Positions 33,843-43,165 of a stretch of 64,000 bases of DNA are shown here, in pieces. A model generated the notes under the pieces. The model was not told the DNA's origin, ran no database searches, and was given only the letters and a program-made list of their open reading frames with translations. The stretch is from Streptomyces sp. NBC_01707. GTDB taxonomy: Bacteria; Actinomycetota; Actinomycetes; Streptomycetales; Streptomycetaceae. The position numbers and the translations under genes are program-made. Numbering within the stretch: the first letter of the stretch is position 1; each line of letters starts with the position of its first letter. The stretch is taken from NCBI RefSeq assembly GCF_041438805.1, contig NZ_CP109190.1, positions 2,976,001 through 3,040,000 of the forward strand, written 5' to 3'.

Positions 33843-34754
33843 TCAGCTGCGACCCGGCCGGGGAAGCCAGCCCGGCAGCTCTTCCGTCTGTGCCGACCAG
33901 GCGGCCGGCGGAGCCCCCGCCTTGCTTGCCGCGATGACCCCGCCGACGATTGCGCAGGTCGTGTCGACATCGCCACCGGCCTGAGCGGTCACCCAGAAGG
34001 CCTGCTCGAAGTCGCCGAGGCTCCGCGCCGCCGACCAGAGGGCGAACGGCACTGTGTCGTGTGCACTTGTCCGACGGCCGTTGCCGAGGACTGCCGCGAC
34101 GGTCCCGGCATCGCTGTAGTCGAGCATGTCGCGCGCCCGGCGCAGCCCGGCGCCTACCGCACTGCGCGGCACGAGGGCGATGACCCCGTCGAGGAGATCG
34201 GTCGGCGTCGGCGGGCCACCAGGGGCGGCGGCGAGCGAGGCGGCCGCCGCGACAGCCATCGCCCCCACGACGGCCTCGCGGTGCTGATGCGTGGTGTACG
34301 AGGAGATCTCGGCCTGGTGCGTGGCCTGCTCGGGGTCGTCCGCGTACCAGGCACCGAGGGGCGCGATACGCATGGCCGAACCATTGCCCCAGGAGCCCTG
34401 GCCCTGGAAGAGCGCGGACGCCAGCTCGCGCCAGTCGCTACCCTCCCGGACCAGCCGCAGCAGCCGGTTCACAGCAGGGCCGTATCCCCGGTCGAAGTCG
34501 TGGTGGTGGGCGAACGAGTGGGCCAGGGCGTCCTGGTCGATGCGGTTGTGCCCGGCGAGCACGGCCAGGACGGAGCAGGCCATCTCCGTGTCATCGGTCC
34601 ATTGCCAGGGACCGAGCGGCAGTGCGCACTGCTTCAGCAACGGATAGTTGGCGGGCACAAAGAACTGGGAGCCCAGAGCGTCCCCCACGGACAGCCCCCG
34701 CAGGCTGGCCAGGGCGCGTTCGAAGCGTTGGGCGGAAGCGGAGTCAACGGTCAT
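33843..34754 (-). CDS. ADP-ribosylglycohydrolase family protein
   Basis: This 303-residue protein of the DraG/ARH family removes ADP-ribose from protein side chains. The metal-binding motifs are present: TDDTE (53-57) and GGDVDTT in the C-terminal part, plus GLSVGDALGS near residue 22. GAGAAGCG precedes the ATG. It begins 12 bases after the stop of a histidine phosphatase gene on the same strand, so they are almost certainly cotranscribed. The substrate is unknown; ADP-ribosylated proteins or ADP-ribosylated small molecules are both possible. Confidence 0.87.
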   Translation of the reverse strand: MTVDSASAQRFERALASLRGLSVGDALGSQFFVPANYPLLKQCALPLGPWQWTDDTEMACSVLAVLAGHNRIDQDALAHSFAHHHDFDRGYGPAVNRLLRLVREGSDWRELASALFQGQGSWGNGSAMRIAPLGAWYADDPEQATHQAEISSYTTHQHREAVVGAMAVAAAASLAAAPGGPPTPTDLLDGVIALVPRSAVGAGLRRARDMLDYSDAGTVAAVLGNGRRTSAHDTVPFALWSAARSLGDFEQAFWVTAQAGGDVDTTCAIVGGVIAASKAGAPPAAWSAQTEELPGWLPRPGRS

Positions 34755-34766
34755 CGCTTCTCCACT

Positions 34767-35426
34767 CTATCCGGTGATCCCGTACGGCTCGGGGGTACGC
34801 CACCGCTCGAAAGGCCGGTCGAGCGTGTACCGCCCGTCCTCGCCGAGCATCAGCGTTCGCGTCTCTCCGTTGCAGGGGTTGGACAGCGACTCGAATTCGG
34901 CCACCGACCAGTGGAACCACCGCATGCAGAACAACCGCATCGTCAGTCCATGAGTGACCAGCAGAACGTTGGGCGGATGGTCTGGGTCCTCGAAGCTTCG
35001 GTGCAGGCTCTCCAGAAATGCCCCGACCCGGTCGTACACATCGGCGCCGGACTCCCCCTGCGCGAAGCGGTAGAAGAAGTGTCCGTACGCGTCCCGGTAG
35101 GCCTTCTGCAGTCTCACGTCGTCCCGGTCCTGCCAGTTCCCCCAGTCCTGTTCGCGCAGCCGCGGCTCCTCGCGCACCCGCACGCGCTCCAGGTCGAGCC
35201 CGAGGGACCTGAAGGTCTCGTGCGTGCGGCGGTAGGGCGAGACGTACACGCTGACCCGCTCCCGGCCGAAGAGGTCGCGCAGCTGCACCCCCGTCTCCCT
35301 GGCCTGCCGCAACCCCGTCGCGGTGAGCCTCAATGCATGGTCGGGCTCACGTTCGTACACCGTGTCATCGGCATTGCCCTCGGACTCGCCGTGCCGGACG
35401 AGGACAATGCGTTGCGGTCGTGCCAT
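34767..35426 (-). CDS. Histidine phosphatase (phosphoglycerate mutase-like) family protein
   Basis: This 219-residue protein is a branch-1 histidine phosphatase. The catalytic RHGES motif (R11, H12) follows strand RIVLV, a second arginine lies in SPYRRTHET, and the late histidine is in VLLVTHGLTMRLF. The acid/base residue is probably in the LREQDWGNWQD region. It lies 12 bases upstream of the ADP-ribosylglycohydrolase gene in the same operon. The substrate is unknown; the pairing hints at a phosphorylated ADP-ribose-related metabolite (inference). Confidence 0.87.
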   Translation of the reverse strand: MARPQRIVLVRHGESEGNADDTVYEREPDHALRLTATGLRQARETGVQLRDLFGRERVSVYVSPYRRTHETFRSLGLDLERVRVREEPRLREQDWGNWQDRDDVRLQKAYRDAYGHFFYRFAQGESGADVYDRVGAFLESLHRSFEDPDHPPNVLLVTHGLTMRLFCMRWFHWSVAEFESLSNPCNGETRTLMLGEDGRYTLDRPFERWRTPEPYGITG

Positions 35427-35577
35427 GTAAAGACCCTAGATCGGTTCCGGACCATTCGAGCAGTTGTCCGGAATCCGTCCGCCGCATGTTGCCGGCGAAG
35501 CTGGGCCTCGATGCGTCCGGTACTTCCCGCCCCGCCTGGGACCCGCCGATCAGGGGCCGGCCCGAGGTTTCCGAGGA

Positions 35578-36183
35578 TCACACCGTCCAGGACGGGTCGA
35601 GCTGCACGACGTCCCCCGCCAGCGCCGCCACATCGTCCTCGGTCCCTGCCCGCTGCGAGAGCCTTTCGACGCTCCCCGGCCGGTACTTGCCGCGCTCGGC
35701 GCTCGACTGCCACATCGACAACACCAGGAACTCGTGCCCCGGCGCCTCGCCGAACACGCCACGCAGCATGCCGGGCGAGCCGGCCATCGCCGGATTCCAC
35801 ACCCTCTCCTGCATCAGGGCGAAGTGTTCGACCCGGTCCTCGTGCACCCTGCTGTGCGCCACTCTGACCACATCCGCATCGGTGAAGCGCGGCTCGAAGC
35901 CGGTCTTCACATCGAAGCGGTAGTCGAACAGTTTGACCTGGATGTCGCTGTACGTTCCGGACTGAGCGGCAGCCAGCCGGTCGTGCGCACGCGCCATGAA
36001 CGAGTCGTAGAAGACCCGGTTCTCCCAGAACGCGAACACATGGGCAACCTCCGGCCGCCCTCGGCTCCAGCCACCCCCCTGTCCCCTGAACCCCGGCTCA
36101 CCGAGCAGCCCCGCCCACTTTCGCTGCCCCCGCTCGAAACCGCGACGATCCATCACGGTGCAGCGAATCCACTTGACCAGCAC
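35578..36183 (-). CDS. DUF4937 / YdbC-like protein
   Basis: This 201-residue soluble protein begins VKWIRCTV-like and contains two ferredoxin-like repeats, including VFAFWENRVFYDSFMARAHDRL and EFLVLSMWQSSAERGKYR. That is the layout of DUF4937/YdbC proteins with antibiotic-biosynthesis-monooxygenase-like folds. Start GTG at 36183; the ribosome-binding site is weak, and ATG 36153 is an alternative. It is divergent from the DUF1152 gene. No role is known to me. Confidence 0.72.
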   Translation of the reverse strand: MLVKWIRCTVMDRRGFERGQRKWAGLLGEPGFRGQGGGWSRGRPEVAHVFAFWENRVFYDSFMARAHDRLAAAQSGTYSDIQVKLFDYRFDVKTGFEPRFTDADVVRVAHSRVHEDRVEHFALMQERVWNPAMAGSPGMLRGVFGEAPGHEFLVLSMWQSSAERGKYRPGSVERLSQRAGTEDDVAALAGDVVQLDPSWTV

Positions 36184-36263
36184 CGCGCCATCGTACGGCG
36201 CCGAACGTGGCGCGGGTCACGCTCTGACGGAGTACACCCGAACCGGGCGCCGCGAATCGCAGA

Positions 36264-37244
36264 ATGATCTCCATGACGACGCCGCCCGCCAACCCCTTGG
36301 CCGCCAACTCCCTGTTCGCCCGCCTCGACTCCGCGGAACGCGTCCTCGTCGCCGGAGCGGGCGGCGGCTTCGACGTCTACGCGGGGCTTCCGGTCGCACT
36401 CTCGCTGCTGCATCAAGGCAAGGAGGTCCAGCTCGCCAATCTCTCGTTCAGCGCCCTCGAAGGGCTTCCCGTCGATGCCTGGCTCGCGCCCGATGTCGCG
36501 GTGATCACCCCCGAAACCTCCCTCCACCAGCCGTACTTCCCGGAACGCACGCTCGCCCAGTGGCTCGAACTGCACCATTACCCGAGCACCGTGCACGCCT
36601 TCGCCCGGGTGGGAGTGCAGCCGCTACGAGCCGCCTACCGAGCGCTGATCGAGCGGTACGACATCGACGCGGTCGTCCTCGTCGACGGCGGTACGGACAT
36701 CCTGATGCGCGGCGACGAATCCGGGCTCGGCACACCGGAGGAGGACCTCACCAGCGTCGCGGCGCTCGCCGGAATCGACGGACCGGAGCGCCTCGTCGTC
36801 TCCATCGGCTTCGGAATCGACGCCTATCACGGGGTGAGTCACGGACTCGTCCTGGAGAACATCGCGGCCCTTGAACGCGACGGCGCCTGCCTGGGGGCCT
36901 TCTCCGTCTCCCGTACAACCCGTGAGGGCGCTCTCTTTCTCGACGCGGTCGCCCATGCCCAGAAGCACACCCCCGACCACCCGAGCATCGTCAACGGATC
37001 GATCGCCGCGGCGGTACAGGGAGCTTTCGGGGACGTCCAGTTCACCTCGCGCACCCGCGGAAGCGAGCTGTTCATCAACCCACTGATGTCGCTCTGCTTC
37101 GCCTTCGAACTGGAGGGGCTGGCCCGCAACTGTCTGTATCTCGACCGCATCGAGCACACCTACCTGATGCGCCAGGTCAGCAGCGCGATCGAGCTCTTCC
37201 GCGAGGAGATCAGGCAGCGTCCGCCGCGCCGTATCCCGCACTGA
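36264..37244 (+). CDS. DUF1152 protein
   Basis: This 326-residue protein matches DUF1152: an N-terminal Rossmann-like VLVAGAGGGFDVYAGLPVA nucleotide-binding loop, DAVVLVDGGTDILMRGDESGLGTPEED, and a C-terminal YLDRIEHTYLMRQVSSAIE. These proteins are widespread but uncharacterised as far as I know. The start could instead be ATG 36273; neither has a strong ribosome-binding site. It is followed by the TerD-like gene on the same strand 128 bases later. Confidence 0.82.
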   Translation: MISMTTPPANPLAANSLFARLDSAERVLVAGAGGGFDVYAGLPVALSLLHQGKEVQLANLSFSALEGLPVDAWLAPDVAVITPETSLHQPYFPERTLAQWLELHHYPSTVHAFARVGVQPLRAAYRALIERYDIDAVVLVDGGTDILMRGDESGLGTPEEDLTSVAALAGIDGPERLVVSIGFGIDAYHGVSHGLVLENIAALERDGACLGAFSVSRTTREGALFLDAVAHAQKHTPDHPSIVNGSIAAAVQGAFGDVQFTSRTRGSELFINPLMSLCFAFELEGLARNCLYLDRIEHTYLMRQVSSAIELFREEIRQRPPRRIPH

Positions 37245-37372
37245 ACTGCACAGGATTCGATATTGGCCCGATTCCACCGCCCGATATCGAGCCGGTTGGA
37301 TCCACGGACAGTTACGGACATGATCGGGTGGTACGACCGGTCCGACGGCCCAGCGGCAAGGAGGGAAGTCCG

Positions 37373-37909
37373 ATGAGCACGCCCAACAAGGACCTCGCGA
37401 AGGTCGAAGTCAGGCTCAAATGGGACCCGAGTCCTCCGGGTGCCCCGGCCCATGACCTGGACATCATCGCCGCGACCTACCCGGCGGACGAGCCGTACGG
37501 CAACCCCTCGTATCTCGTGCACTTCGACAGCCGCTCGCCGGACGGCACCATCACGCTGAACCGCGACAGCCGGACCGGCCAGGGGCTCGGCTTCGACGAG
37601 GTGATGACTCTGGAGCTGAACCGGCTGTCGGCCGCGTACGTCCGCGTCGTCGTCGGGGTCGCCATCCAGCAGCGGGACGGCCGAAGGACCTTCGCCGACA
37701 TAGCGAGCGCCGGAGTACAGATCCGTGAGGGTTACACGAATCTGGCGGAGGACGACTTCGCCTCCGTCGGCGGAGCCACCGCGGCAACGGTCGCCGAGTT
37801 CGTCCGGCGCGGCTCGGGCGGCTGGGAGTTCCACGAAACCATCCAAGGCTTCGAGGGCGACCCCGGTTCGTTCGCCGCCACGATGGGAAGCAGCACGCCC
37901 GGAAGGTGA
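37373..37909 (+). CDS. TerD-family protein
   Basis: This 178-residue protein has a single TerD/CABP domain (VEVRLKWDPSPPGAPAHDLDIIAATY; YLVHFDSRSPDGTITLNRD; FDEVMTLELNRL; FADIASAGVQIREGY). Acidic positions match the Ca2+-binding loops of the family, although some are replaced. Family members are linked to tellurite and chemical stress and, in Streptomyces, to development. An excellent ribosome-binding site (GGAGGGAAG) precedes the ATG. No other ter genes are nearby. Confidence 0.83.
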   Translation: MSTPNKDLAKVEVRLKWDPSPPGAPAHDLDIIAATYPADEPYGNPSYLVHFDSRSPDGTITLNRDSRTGQGLGFDEVMTLELNRLSAAYVRVVVGVAIQQRDGRRTFADIASAGVQIREGYTNLAEDDFASVGGATAATVAEFVRRGSGGWEFHETIQGFEGDPGSFAATMGSSTPGR

Positions 37910-38048
37910 CGCCTCGGCCGCGACCGAGGTGTGGCAGCCGGCTCGCCGAGCGTGTCCAGGAGCATGGCACCGCAGCACGCGCGGAGCCGAGCCCCTGGCC
38001 GCGCGATCCGGGACATCAGACTCCACAGCCCTGGTTCGAGAAACGCGG

Positions 38049-38083
38049 AGGGCGGTGGAGTCCGTTATCGACTCCACCGCCCT
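38049..38083. terminator. Bidirectional hairpin after TerD / nrdJ
   Basis: A 14-base perfect stem (38049-38062 with 38070-38083) and 7-base loop between the convergent ends of the TerD-like gene and nrdJ. Confidence 0.75.
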
Positions 38084-38117
38084 GACCAGCTAGTTCATGC
38101 CCAGCAGGTCCCGAAAA

Positions 38118-41021
38118 TCAGCTGCAACCGCTGGTCGAGCCGCAGCCCTCGCAGATGTAGCAGGATCCGGCGCGCTGCATCTTCGTGCCGCAGGAGAAGC
38201 ACAGCGGTGCGTCCGCGCTGATGCCCAACTGCATCTCGACGAGCTCCGCCGAGGTGTGCGCCGTCCTCGGGGCGGGCATCTCCGTCTCCTTCGGAGGAGC
38301 GACCGCCTTCAGCGGCTCCGTCCGGATCGGGGCGGACTGGGCCAGGCCCTCGACGTCCATCTCGTCGTCCTCGAGGGACGGCTCGTACGAACCGGTGTCG
38401 AGGTGACGCTGACGCTCCTCGGCCGAGTGGATGCCGAGCGCGGAGCGGGTCTCGAAGGGCAGGAAGTCCAGCGCCAGGCGGCGGAAGATGTAGTCGACGA
38501 TCGACTGCGCCATCCGCACGTCCGGGTCGTCCGTCATGCCGGCCGGCTCGAAGCGCATGTTGGTGAACTTCGAGACGTATGTCTCCAGCGGGACGCCGTA
38601 CTGCAGACCGACCGAGACGGCGATGGAGAAGGCGTCCATCATGCCCGCGAGGGTGGAGCCCTGCTTGGACATCTTCAGGAAGACCTCACCGAGACCGTCG
38701 TCCGGGTAGGAGTTGGCGGTCATGTAGCCCTCGGCGCCGCCCACCGTGAACGAGGTGGTGATGCCGGGACGGCCCTTGGGAAGACGCTTGCGGACCGGGC
38801 GGTACTCGACGACCTTCTCGACCGCGGCACGGATGGTGTCTTCGGCCTTGGCGGTGACCTCGGCCTTCTCCTTCTCCTTGGTCTTGGCGGAGAGGGGCTG
38901 GCCGACCTTGCAGTTGTCGCGGTAGATGGCGAGCGCCTTGACGCCCATCTTCCACGCCTCGAAGTAGACCTCTTCGACGTCCTCGACCGTGGCCGTCTCC
39001 GGCAGGTTCACCGTCTTGGAGAGTGCACCGGAGATCCACGGCTGGATGGCCGCCATCATGCGCACGTGGCCCATCGCGGAGATGGAGCGCTCGCCCATCG
39101 CGCAGTCGAAGACCTCGTAGTGCTCGGTCTTCAGACCGGGGGCGTCGATCACATTTCCGTGCTCGGAGATGTGGGCGACGATCGCCTCGATCTGCTCCTC
39201 CTGGTAACCCAGGCGGCGCAGCGCCTGCGGGACGGTGCCGTTGACGATCTGCATCGAGCCGCCGCCGACGAGCTTCTTGAACTTGACCAGGGCGAGGTCG
39301 GGCTCGAGGCCGGTGGTGTCGCAGGACATCGCGAGACCGATGGTGCCGGTGGGCGCGATGACCGAGGCCTGCGCGTTGCGGAAACCGTTCTTCGCGCCGA
39401 GGCGGATGACGTCCTGCCAGGCCTCCGTGGCGGCGGCCCAGATCGGGTTGTCCAGGTCGTCCATGTGGACGGCCGCGGCGTTGGCGTCGGCGTGCTGCTT
39501 CATGACGCGCTGGTGCGGCTCGGCGTTGCGGGCGTAGCCGTCGTACGGGCCGACGACCGCGGCGAGCTCGGCGGAGCGCTTGTACGAGGTGCCGGTCATC
39601 AGCGACGTGATGGCACCGGCGAGGGCACGGCCGCCCTCGCTGTCGTACGCGTGCCCGGTCGCCATCAGCAGGGCGCCGAGGTTGGCGTAACCGATGCCGA
39701 GCTGACGGAAGGCGCGGGTGTTCTCGCCGATCTTCTGGGTGGGGAAGTCGGCGAAGCAGATGGAGATGTCCATCGCGGTGATGACCAGCTCGACGACCTT
39801 GGCGAAGCGCTCGGACTCGAAGGACTGGTTGCCCTTGCCGTCGTCCTTGAGGAACTTCATCAGGTTCAGCGAGGCCAGGTTGCACGACGTGTTGTCCAGG
39901 TGCATGTACTCGCTGCACGGGTTCGAGCCGTTGATCCGGCCGGACTCGGGGCAGGTGTGCCACTGGTTGATCGTGTCGTCGTACTGGATGCCGGGGTCGG
40001 CGCAGGCCCAGGCGGCCTCGGCCATCTTGCGGAAGAGGGACTTGGCCTCGACCTCTTCGATGACGTCACCGGTCATCCGAGCGCGCAGCCCGAACTTACC
40101 GCCGGACTCCACGGCCTTCATGAACTCGTCGTTCACACGGACCGAGTTGTTGGCGTTCTGGTACTGGACGGACGTGATGTCGTCGCCGCCCAGGTCCATG
40201 TCGAAGCCCGCGTCGCGCAGGGCGCGGATCTTCTCCTCCTCCTTGACCTTGGTCTCGATGAAGTTCTCGATGTCGGGGTGGTCGACGTCGAGAATGACCA
40301 TCTTGGCCGCGCGACGGGTGGCCCCACCGGACTTGATCGTTCCGGCGGACGCGTCGGCGCCGCGCATGAAGGAGACAGGACCGGAGGCGTTGCCACCGGA
40401 GGACAGCAGTTCCTTGGAGGAGCGGATACGGGAGAGGTTCAGGCCGGCGCCGGAGCCGCCCTTGAAGATCATGCCCTCTTCCTTGTACCAGTCGAGGATC
40501 GACTCCATGGAGTCGTCGACGGCCAGGATGAAGCAGGCGGAGACCTGCTGCGGCTGGGGCGTGCCGACGTTGAACCAGACCGGCGAGTTGAAGCTGAAGA
40601 TCTGGTGCAGGAGGGCGTACGCCAGCTCGTGCTCGAAGATCTCGGCGTCGGCCGGAGAGGCGAAGTAGTTGTAGTCCTCGCCCGCCTTCCGGTACGTCTT
40701 CACGATCCGGTCGATCAGCTGTCGCAGCCCGGTCTCGCGCTGCGGCGTGCCGACAGCTCCGCGGAAGTACTTGCTGGTGACGATGTTGACCGCGTTCACC
40801 GACCAGAAGTCGGGGAACTCGACGCCACGCTGCTCGAAGTTGATCGAGCCGTCGCGCCAGTTGGTCATGACGACGTCACGGCGCTCCCACGCCACCTCGT
40901 CGTACGGATGCACGCCGGGGGTGGTGTGGATGCGCTCGATACGCAGGCCCTGCTTGGTCGCAGTCGACTTGGATCCCTTGGCTCGGGAACCTCGTGCCGG
41001 GCCGCTCGCCGTCTCTGTCAT
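38118..41021 (-). CDS. nrdJ: Adenosylcobalamin-dependent (class II) ribonucleotide reductase
   Basis: This 967-residue enzyme reduces ribonucleotides to deoxyribonucleotides using coenzyme B12. It has the class II ten-stranded barrel with FNSPVWFNVGT, substrate-site NPCSEYMHLDNTSCNLASLN (about residue 370), NGFRNAQASVIAPTGTIG, and the C-terminal redox and zinc-ribbon cysteines CFSCGTKM and CYICEGCG. I chose the ATG at 41021 because GGGAGG lies 4 bases upstream. It is the second gene of the nrdRJ operon and sits 160 bases after nrdR. Oxygen-independent chemistry complements the class I enzyme that Streptomyces encode elsewhere. Confidence 0.95.
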   Translation of the reverse strand: MTETASGPARGSRAKGSKSTATKQGLRIERIHTTPGVHPYDEVAWERRDVVMTNWRDGSINFEQRGVEFPDFWSVNAVNIVTSKYFRGAVGTPQRETGLRQLIDRIVKTYRKAGEDYNYFASPADAEIFEHELAYALLHQIFSFNSPVWFNVGTPQPQQVSACFILAVDDSMESILDWYKEEGMIFKGGSGAGLNLSRIRSSKELLSSGGNASGPVSFMRGADASAGTIKSGGATRRAAKMVILDVDHPDIENFIETKVKEEEKIRALRDAGFDMDLGGDDITSVQYQNANNSVRVNDEFMKAVESGGKFGLRARMTGDVIEEVEAKSLFRKMAEAAWACADPGIQYDDTINQWHTCPESGRINGSNPCSEYMHLDNTSCNLASLNLMKFLKDDGKGNQSFESERFAKVVELVITAMDISICFADFPTQKIGENTRAFRQLGIGYANLGALLMATGHAYDSEGGRALAGAITSLMTGTSYKRSAELAAVVGPYDGYARNAEPHQRVMKQHADANAAAVHMDDLDNPIWAAATEAWQDVIRLGAKNGFRNAQASVIAPTGTIGLAMSCDTTGLEPDLALVKFKKLVGGGSMQIVNGTVPQALRRLGYQEEQIEAIVAHISEHGNVIDAPGLKTEHYEVFDCAMGERSISAMGHVRMMAAIQPWISGALSKTVNLPETATVEDVEEVYFEAWKMGVKALAIYRDNCKVGQPLSAKTKEKEKAEVTAKAEDTIRAAVEKVVEYRPVRKRLPKGRPGITTSFTVGGAEGYMTANSYPDDGLGEVFLKMSKQGSTLAGMMDAFSIAVSVGLQYGVPLETYVSKFTNMRFEPAGMTDDPDVRMAQSIVDYIFRRLALDFLPFETRSALGIHSAEERQRHLDTGSYEPSLEDDEMDVEGLAQSAPIRTEPLKAVAPPKETEMPAPRTAHTSAELVEMQLGISADAPLCFSCGTKMQRAGSCYICEGCGSTSGCS

Positions 41022-41181
41022 GCCGCCTCCCATATGTGGGCAAAAACGCCCTGCAGTGCCCAGAACTTCCCGGGGCACGTTCTGTGTCTGATGCTTCGGA
41101 CGCCGCGCGCAGCACCCGGAGCAGATCTATGTAGCCGCCCTGCCGCCGATCGGTACACCTGTGTCGATCAGCCGGTGTCGC

Positions 41182-41694
41182 TCAGTCGGCGGCGACGGCG
41201 GGAACGGGGACCTCCAGGGTCTTGCCGGTCCCGCATCCCTCCACGGGAGGCCGCCGCTCGCGAAGTTCCACGATGGCGGCCTCGAAGTCTTCGAGTGTGT
41301 CGAACGCCCGGTACACGGACGCGAAGCGCAGGTAGGCGACGAGGTCGAGTTCCTGCAGGGGGCCGAGTATGGCCAGACCCACGTCGTGGGTGGTCAGCTC
41401 GGCGCTTCCGGTGGCGCGCACCGCCTCCTCGACCCGCTGGCCGAGTTTGGCGAGGGCGTCCTCGGTGACGGGTCGCCCCTGGCATGCCTTGCGCACGCCG
41501 GAAATGACCTTGGTACGACTGAAGGGTTCGGTGACGCCGCTGCGCTTCACCACCATCAGCGAGCAGGTCTCCACCGTCGTGAAACGGCGGGAGCAGTCGG
41601 GGCACTGACGGCGACGGCGGATCGACGTGCCGTCATCGGTGGTTCGACTGTCGACGACCCGGCTGTCGGGGTGCCTGCAGAAGGGGCAGTGCAT
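41182..41694 (-). CDS. nrdR: Transcriptional repressor NrdR
   Basis: This 170-residue repressor senses ATP/dATP and controls ribonucleotide reductase genes. An N-terminal zinc ribbon (C3, C6, C31, C34) is followed by an ATP-cone (about residues 49-139, [25 protein letters not shown]). GGAGG is present upstream of the ATG. It heads the operon with nrdJ. Two NrdR-box-like palindromes lie 112-158 bases upstream (41806-41822, 41837-41852), consistent with autoregulation. Confidence 0.95.
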   Translation of the reverse strand: MHCPFCRHPDSRVVDSRTTDDGTSIRRRRQCPDCSRRFTTVETCSLMVVKRSGVTEPFSRTKVISGVRKACQGRPVTEDALAKLGQRVEEAVRATGSAELTTHDVGLAILGPLQELDLVAYLRFASVYRAFDTLEDFEAAIVELRERRPPVEGCGTGKTLEVPVPAVAAD

Positions 41695-41805
41695 GGCTCC
41701 CAACCCTCCTTCACAGCACGACTGAATGGCCTCTTCAGACCCCGCCAGGGGCCCTCGAAGCAGCCATAAGCATAGGCGATGGCCACGGCCTCGATCGACC
41801 AGGGA

Positions 41806-41822
41806 CCACAACTTCTGGGTGG
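41806..41822. promoter_or_regulatory. NrdR box 2 (weaker)
   Basis: CCACAACTTCTGGGTGG, a degenerate partner of box 1, centred about 30-31 bases (three helical turns) closer to nrdR. Pairs of NrdR boxes at this spacing are the family norm. Confidence 0.5.
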
Positions 41823-41836
41823 CTGGAACAATCCAA

Positions 41837-41852
41837 CCACTAGATCTTGGGT
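41837..41852. promoter_or_regulatory. NrdR box 1
   Basis: CCACTAGATCTTGGGT matches the NrdR consensus type (CACTA-AT-TTG core with flanking C and G). It lies 143 bases upstream of nrdR. Confidence 0.65.
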
Positions 41853-42159
41853 TTGGTCGCGCATTCGGCCCTAGTGCGTGTCGCGCATCCCGGGCGGCCC
41901 GCAGGCAGCGTACGACCGACCACGAGGTTACGGGACACGCTCGACCGCCCGGATCGCGGGGCGCCCGGCACCGGATCGGAACGAGGGCCGGGAGACCACC
42001 CCGCGTGGCGACGGCGCAGCCGCGAACGCTAGCGTGATGAGCCGAACAGCCGGTCGCGAACGGCACGCGTCGAACCCGCCGCACCGGGCAGGAATCCGAC
42101 CCACGCCCCGCTCATACACCCGGCAATGAACGCGGCACACACTTTTATTCGTTTTTCAC

Positions 42160-42175
42160 TCGAACGTGTGTTTGG
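42160..42175. promoter_or_regulatory. LexA (SOS) box upstream of lexA
   Basis: TCGAACGTGTGTTTGG fits the actinobacterial SOS box TCGAAC-N4-GTTCGA, with a degenerate right half. It lies 62 bases before the lexA start and overlaps a possible -35 with a -10-like TACTAC at 42193-42198. Confidence 0.7.
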
Positions 42176-42236
42176 CGCAACCTTTCGAAAGCTACTACCG
42201 TTGTCCAACTAGGGAGAACATTCGAGAGGGGCCGAC

Positions 42237-43031
42237 GTGACCACCACCGCAGACAGTGCCACCATCACTGCCCAGGACCGCTCCCAGAGCCGACTCGAGC
42301 CGGTGCATGCCATGAATGACTCAGTCAGGAACACGGAGGGGCCAGAGCCTGCGCGCCCAGCGCGCTCGCTCCCCGGTCGACCTCCAGGAATCCGAGCGGA
42401 CAGCTCGGGGCTCACGGACCGGCAGCGGCGAGTGATCGAGGTCATCCGCGACTCGGTGCAGCGACGGGGATACCCACCCTCGATGCGGGAGATCGGCCAG
42501 GCGGTGGGGCTGTCCAGCACGTCCTCCGTCGCCCATCAGCTGATGGCTCTGGAACGCAAGGGCTTCCTCCGCCGCGACCCTCACCGCCCCCGGGCGTACG
42601 AGGTCCGCGGTTCGGACCAGCCCAGCACACAGCCGACCGACACGACCGGCAAGCCCGCCGCTTCGTACGTACCGCTGGTCGGCCGGATCGCAGCCGGCGG
42701 ACCGATCCTCGCCGAGGAATCGGTCGAGGACGTCTTTCCGCTCCCCCGCCAGCTGGTCGGGGACGGCGAGCTGTTCGTCCTGAAGGTCGTCGGTGACTCG
42801 ATGATCGAGGCTGCGATCTGCGACGGCGACTGGGTCACCGTGCGCCGTCAGCCCGTCGCGGAGAACGGCGACATCGTGGCCGCCATGCTGGACGGCGAGG
42901 CGACGGTCAAGCGCTTCAAGCGGGAGGACGGCCATGTATGGCTGCTCCCGCACAACTCCGCGTACCAGCCGATCCCTGGCGACGAGGCGACCATCCTCGG
43001 CAAGGTCGTGGCGGTGCTGCGGCGAGTGTGA
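42237..43031 (+). CDS. lexA: SOS-response repressor LexA
   Basis: This 264-residue LexA has an N-terminal winged HTH (residues about 58-120, [34 protein letters not shown]) after a Streptomyces-type extension. The self-cleavage site is A153-G154 (GRIAAGG). The catalytic dyad is S188 (VVGDSM) and K225 (EATVKRF). RecA-stimulated autocleavage derepresses DNA-damage genes. The GTG start has GAGAGGGG upstream. It is divergent from nrdR and carries its own LexA box, giving negative autoregulation. Confidence 0.95.
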   Translation: MTTTADSATITAQDRSQSRLEPVHAMNDSVRNTEGPEPARPARSLPGRPPGIRADSSGLTDRQRRVIEVIRDSVQRRGYPPSMREIGQAVGLSSTSSVAHQLMALERKGFLRRDPHRPRAYEVRGSDQPSTQPTDTTGKPAASYVPLVGRIAAGGPILAEESVEDVFPLPRQLVGDGELFVLKVVGDSMIEAAICDGDWVTVRRQPVAENGDIVAAMLDGEATVKRFKREDGHVWLLPHNSAYQPIPGDEATILGKVVAVLRRV

Positions 43032-43048
43032 AGCTCGCCGGTTCCGAC

Positions 43049-43085
43049 CGGGCCCCGGGATCCACTGCGCCGATCCCGGGGCCCG
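43049..43085. terminator. Bidirectional hairpin after lexA / dinG-like gene
   Basis: Perfect 14-base stem (43049-43062 with 43072-43085) and a 9-base loop, 17 bases after the lexA stop and between convergent genes. Confidence 0.7.
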
Positions 43086-43165
43086 CTTGTGCGTCCGGGC
43101 CGCCGAAACTTCCCGTGGCAGTGGTGGTCACCAAGGACGAGCGGGGACCCCGGCCTCGTGCGGGA

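Larger units (their letters stand above)
41695..42236. promoter_or_regulatory. nrdR / lexA divergent intergenic region
   Basis: These 542 bases contain no gene I can support. The nrdR-proximal part holds two NrdR boxes. The lexA-proximal part holds a LexA box and a perfect palindrome CTTTCGAAAG (42182-42191), after an AT-rich stretch at 42141-42160. The middle (about 41860-42120) is GC-rich and featureless to my eye. Confidence 0.6.

Noticed and set aside
38097..41468. A 1123-codon open frame on the plus strand
   Set aside because: It is the antisense of nrdJ. High GC content leaves the opposite frames free of stops. It has low-complexity Val/Gly/Leu/Arg composition and no domain, whereas the minus-strand frame is a clear class II reductase.
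41022..42236. Cobalamin riboswitch upstream of nrdRJ
   Set aside because: I found no B12-box-like core in 41695-42236, nor in the short nrdR-nrdJ gap. In Streptomyces, as I recall, the B12 riboswitch controls the class I operon instead.
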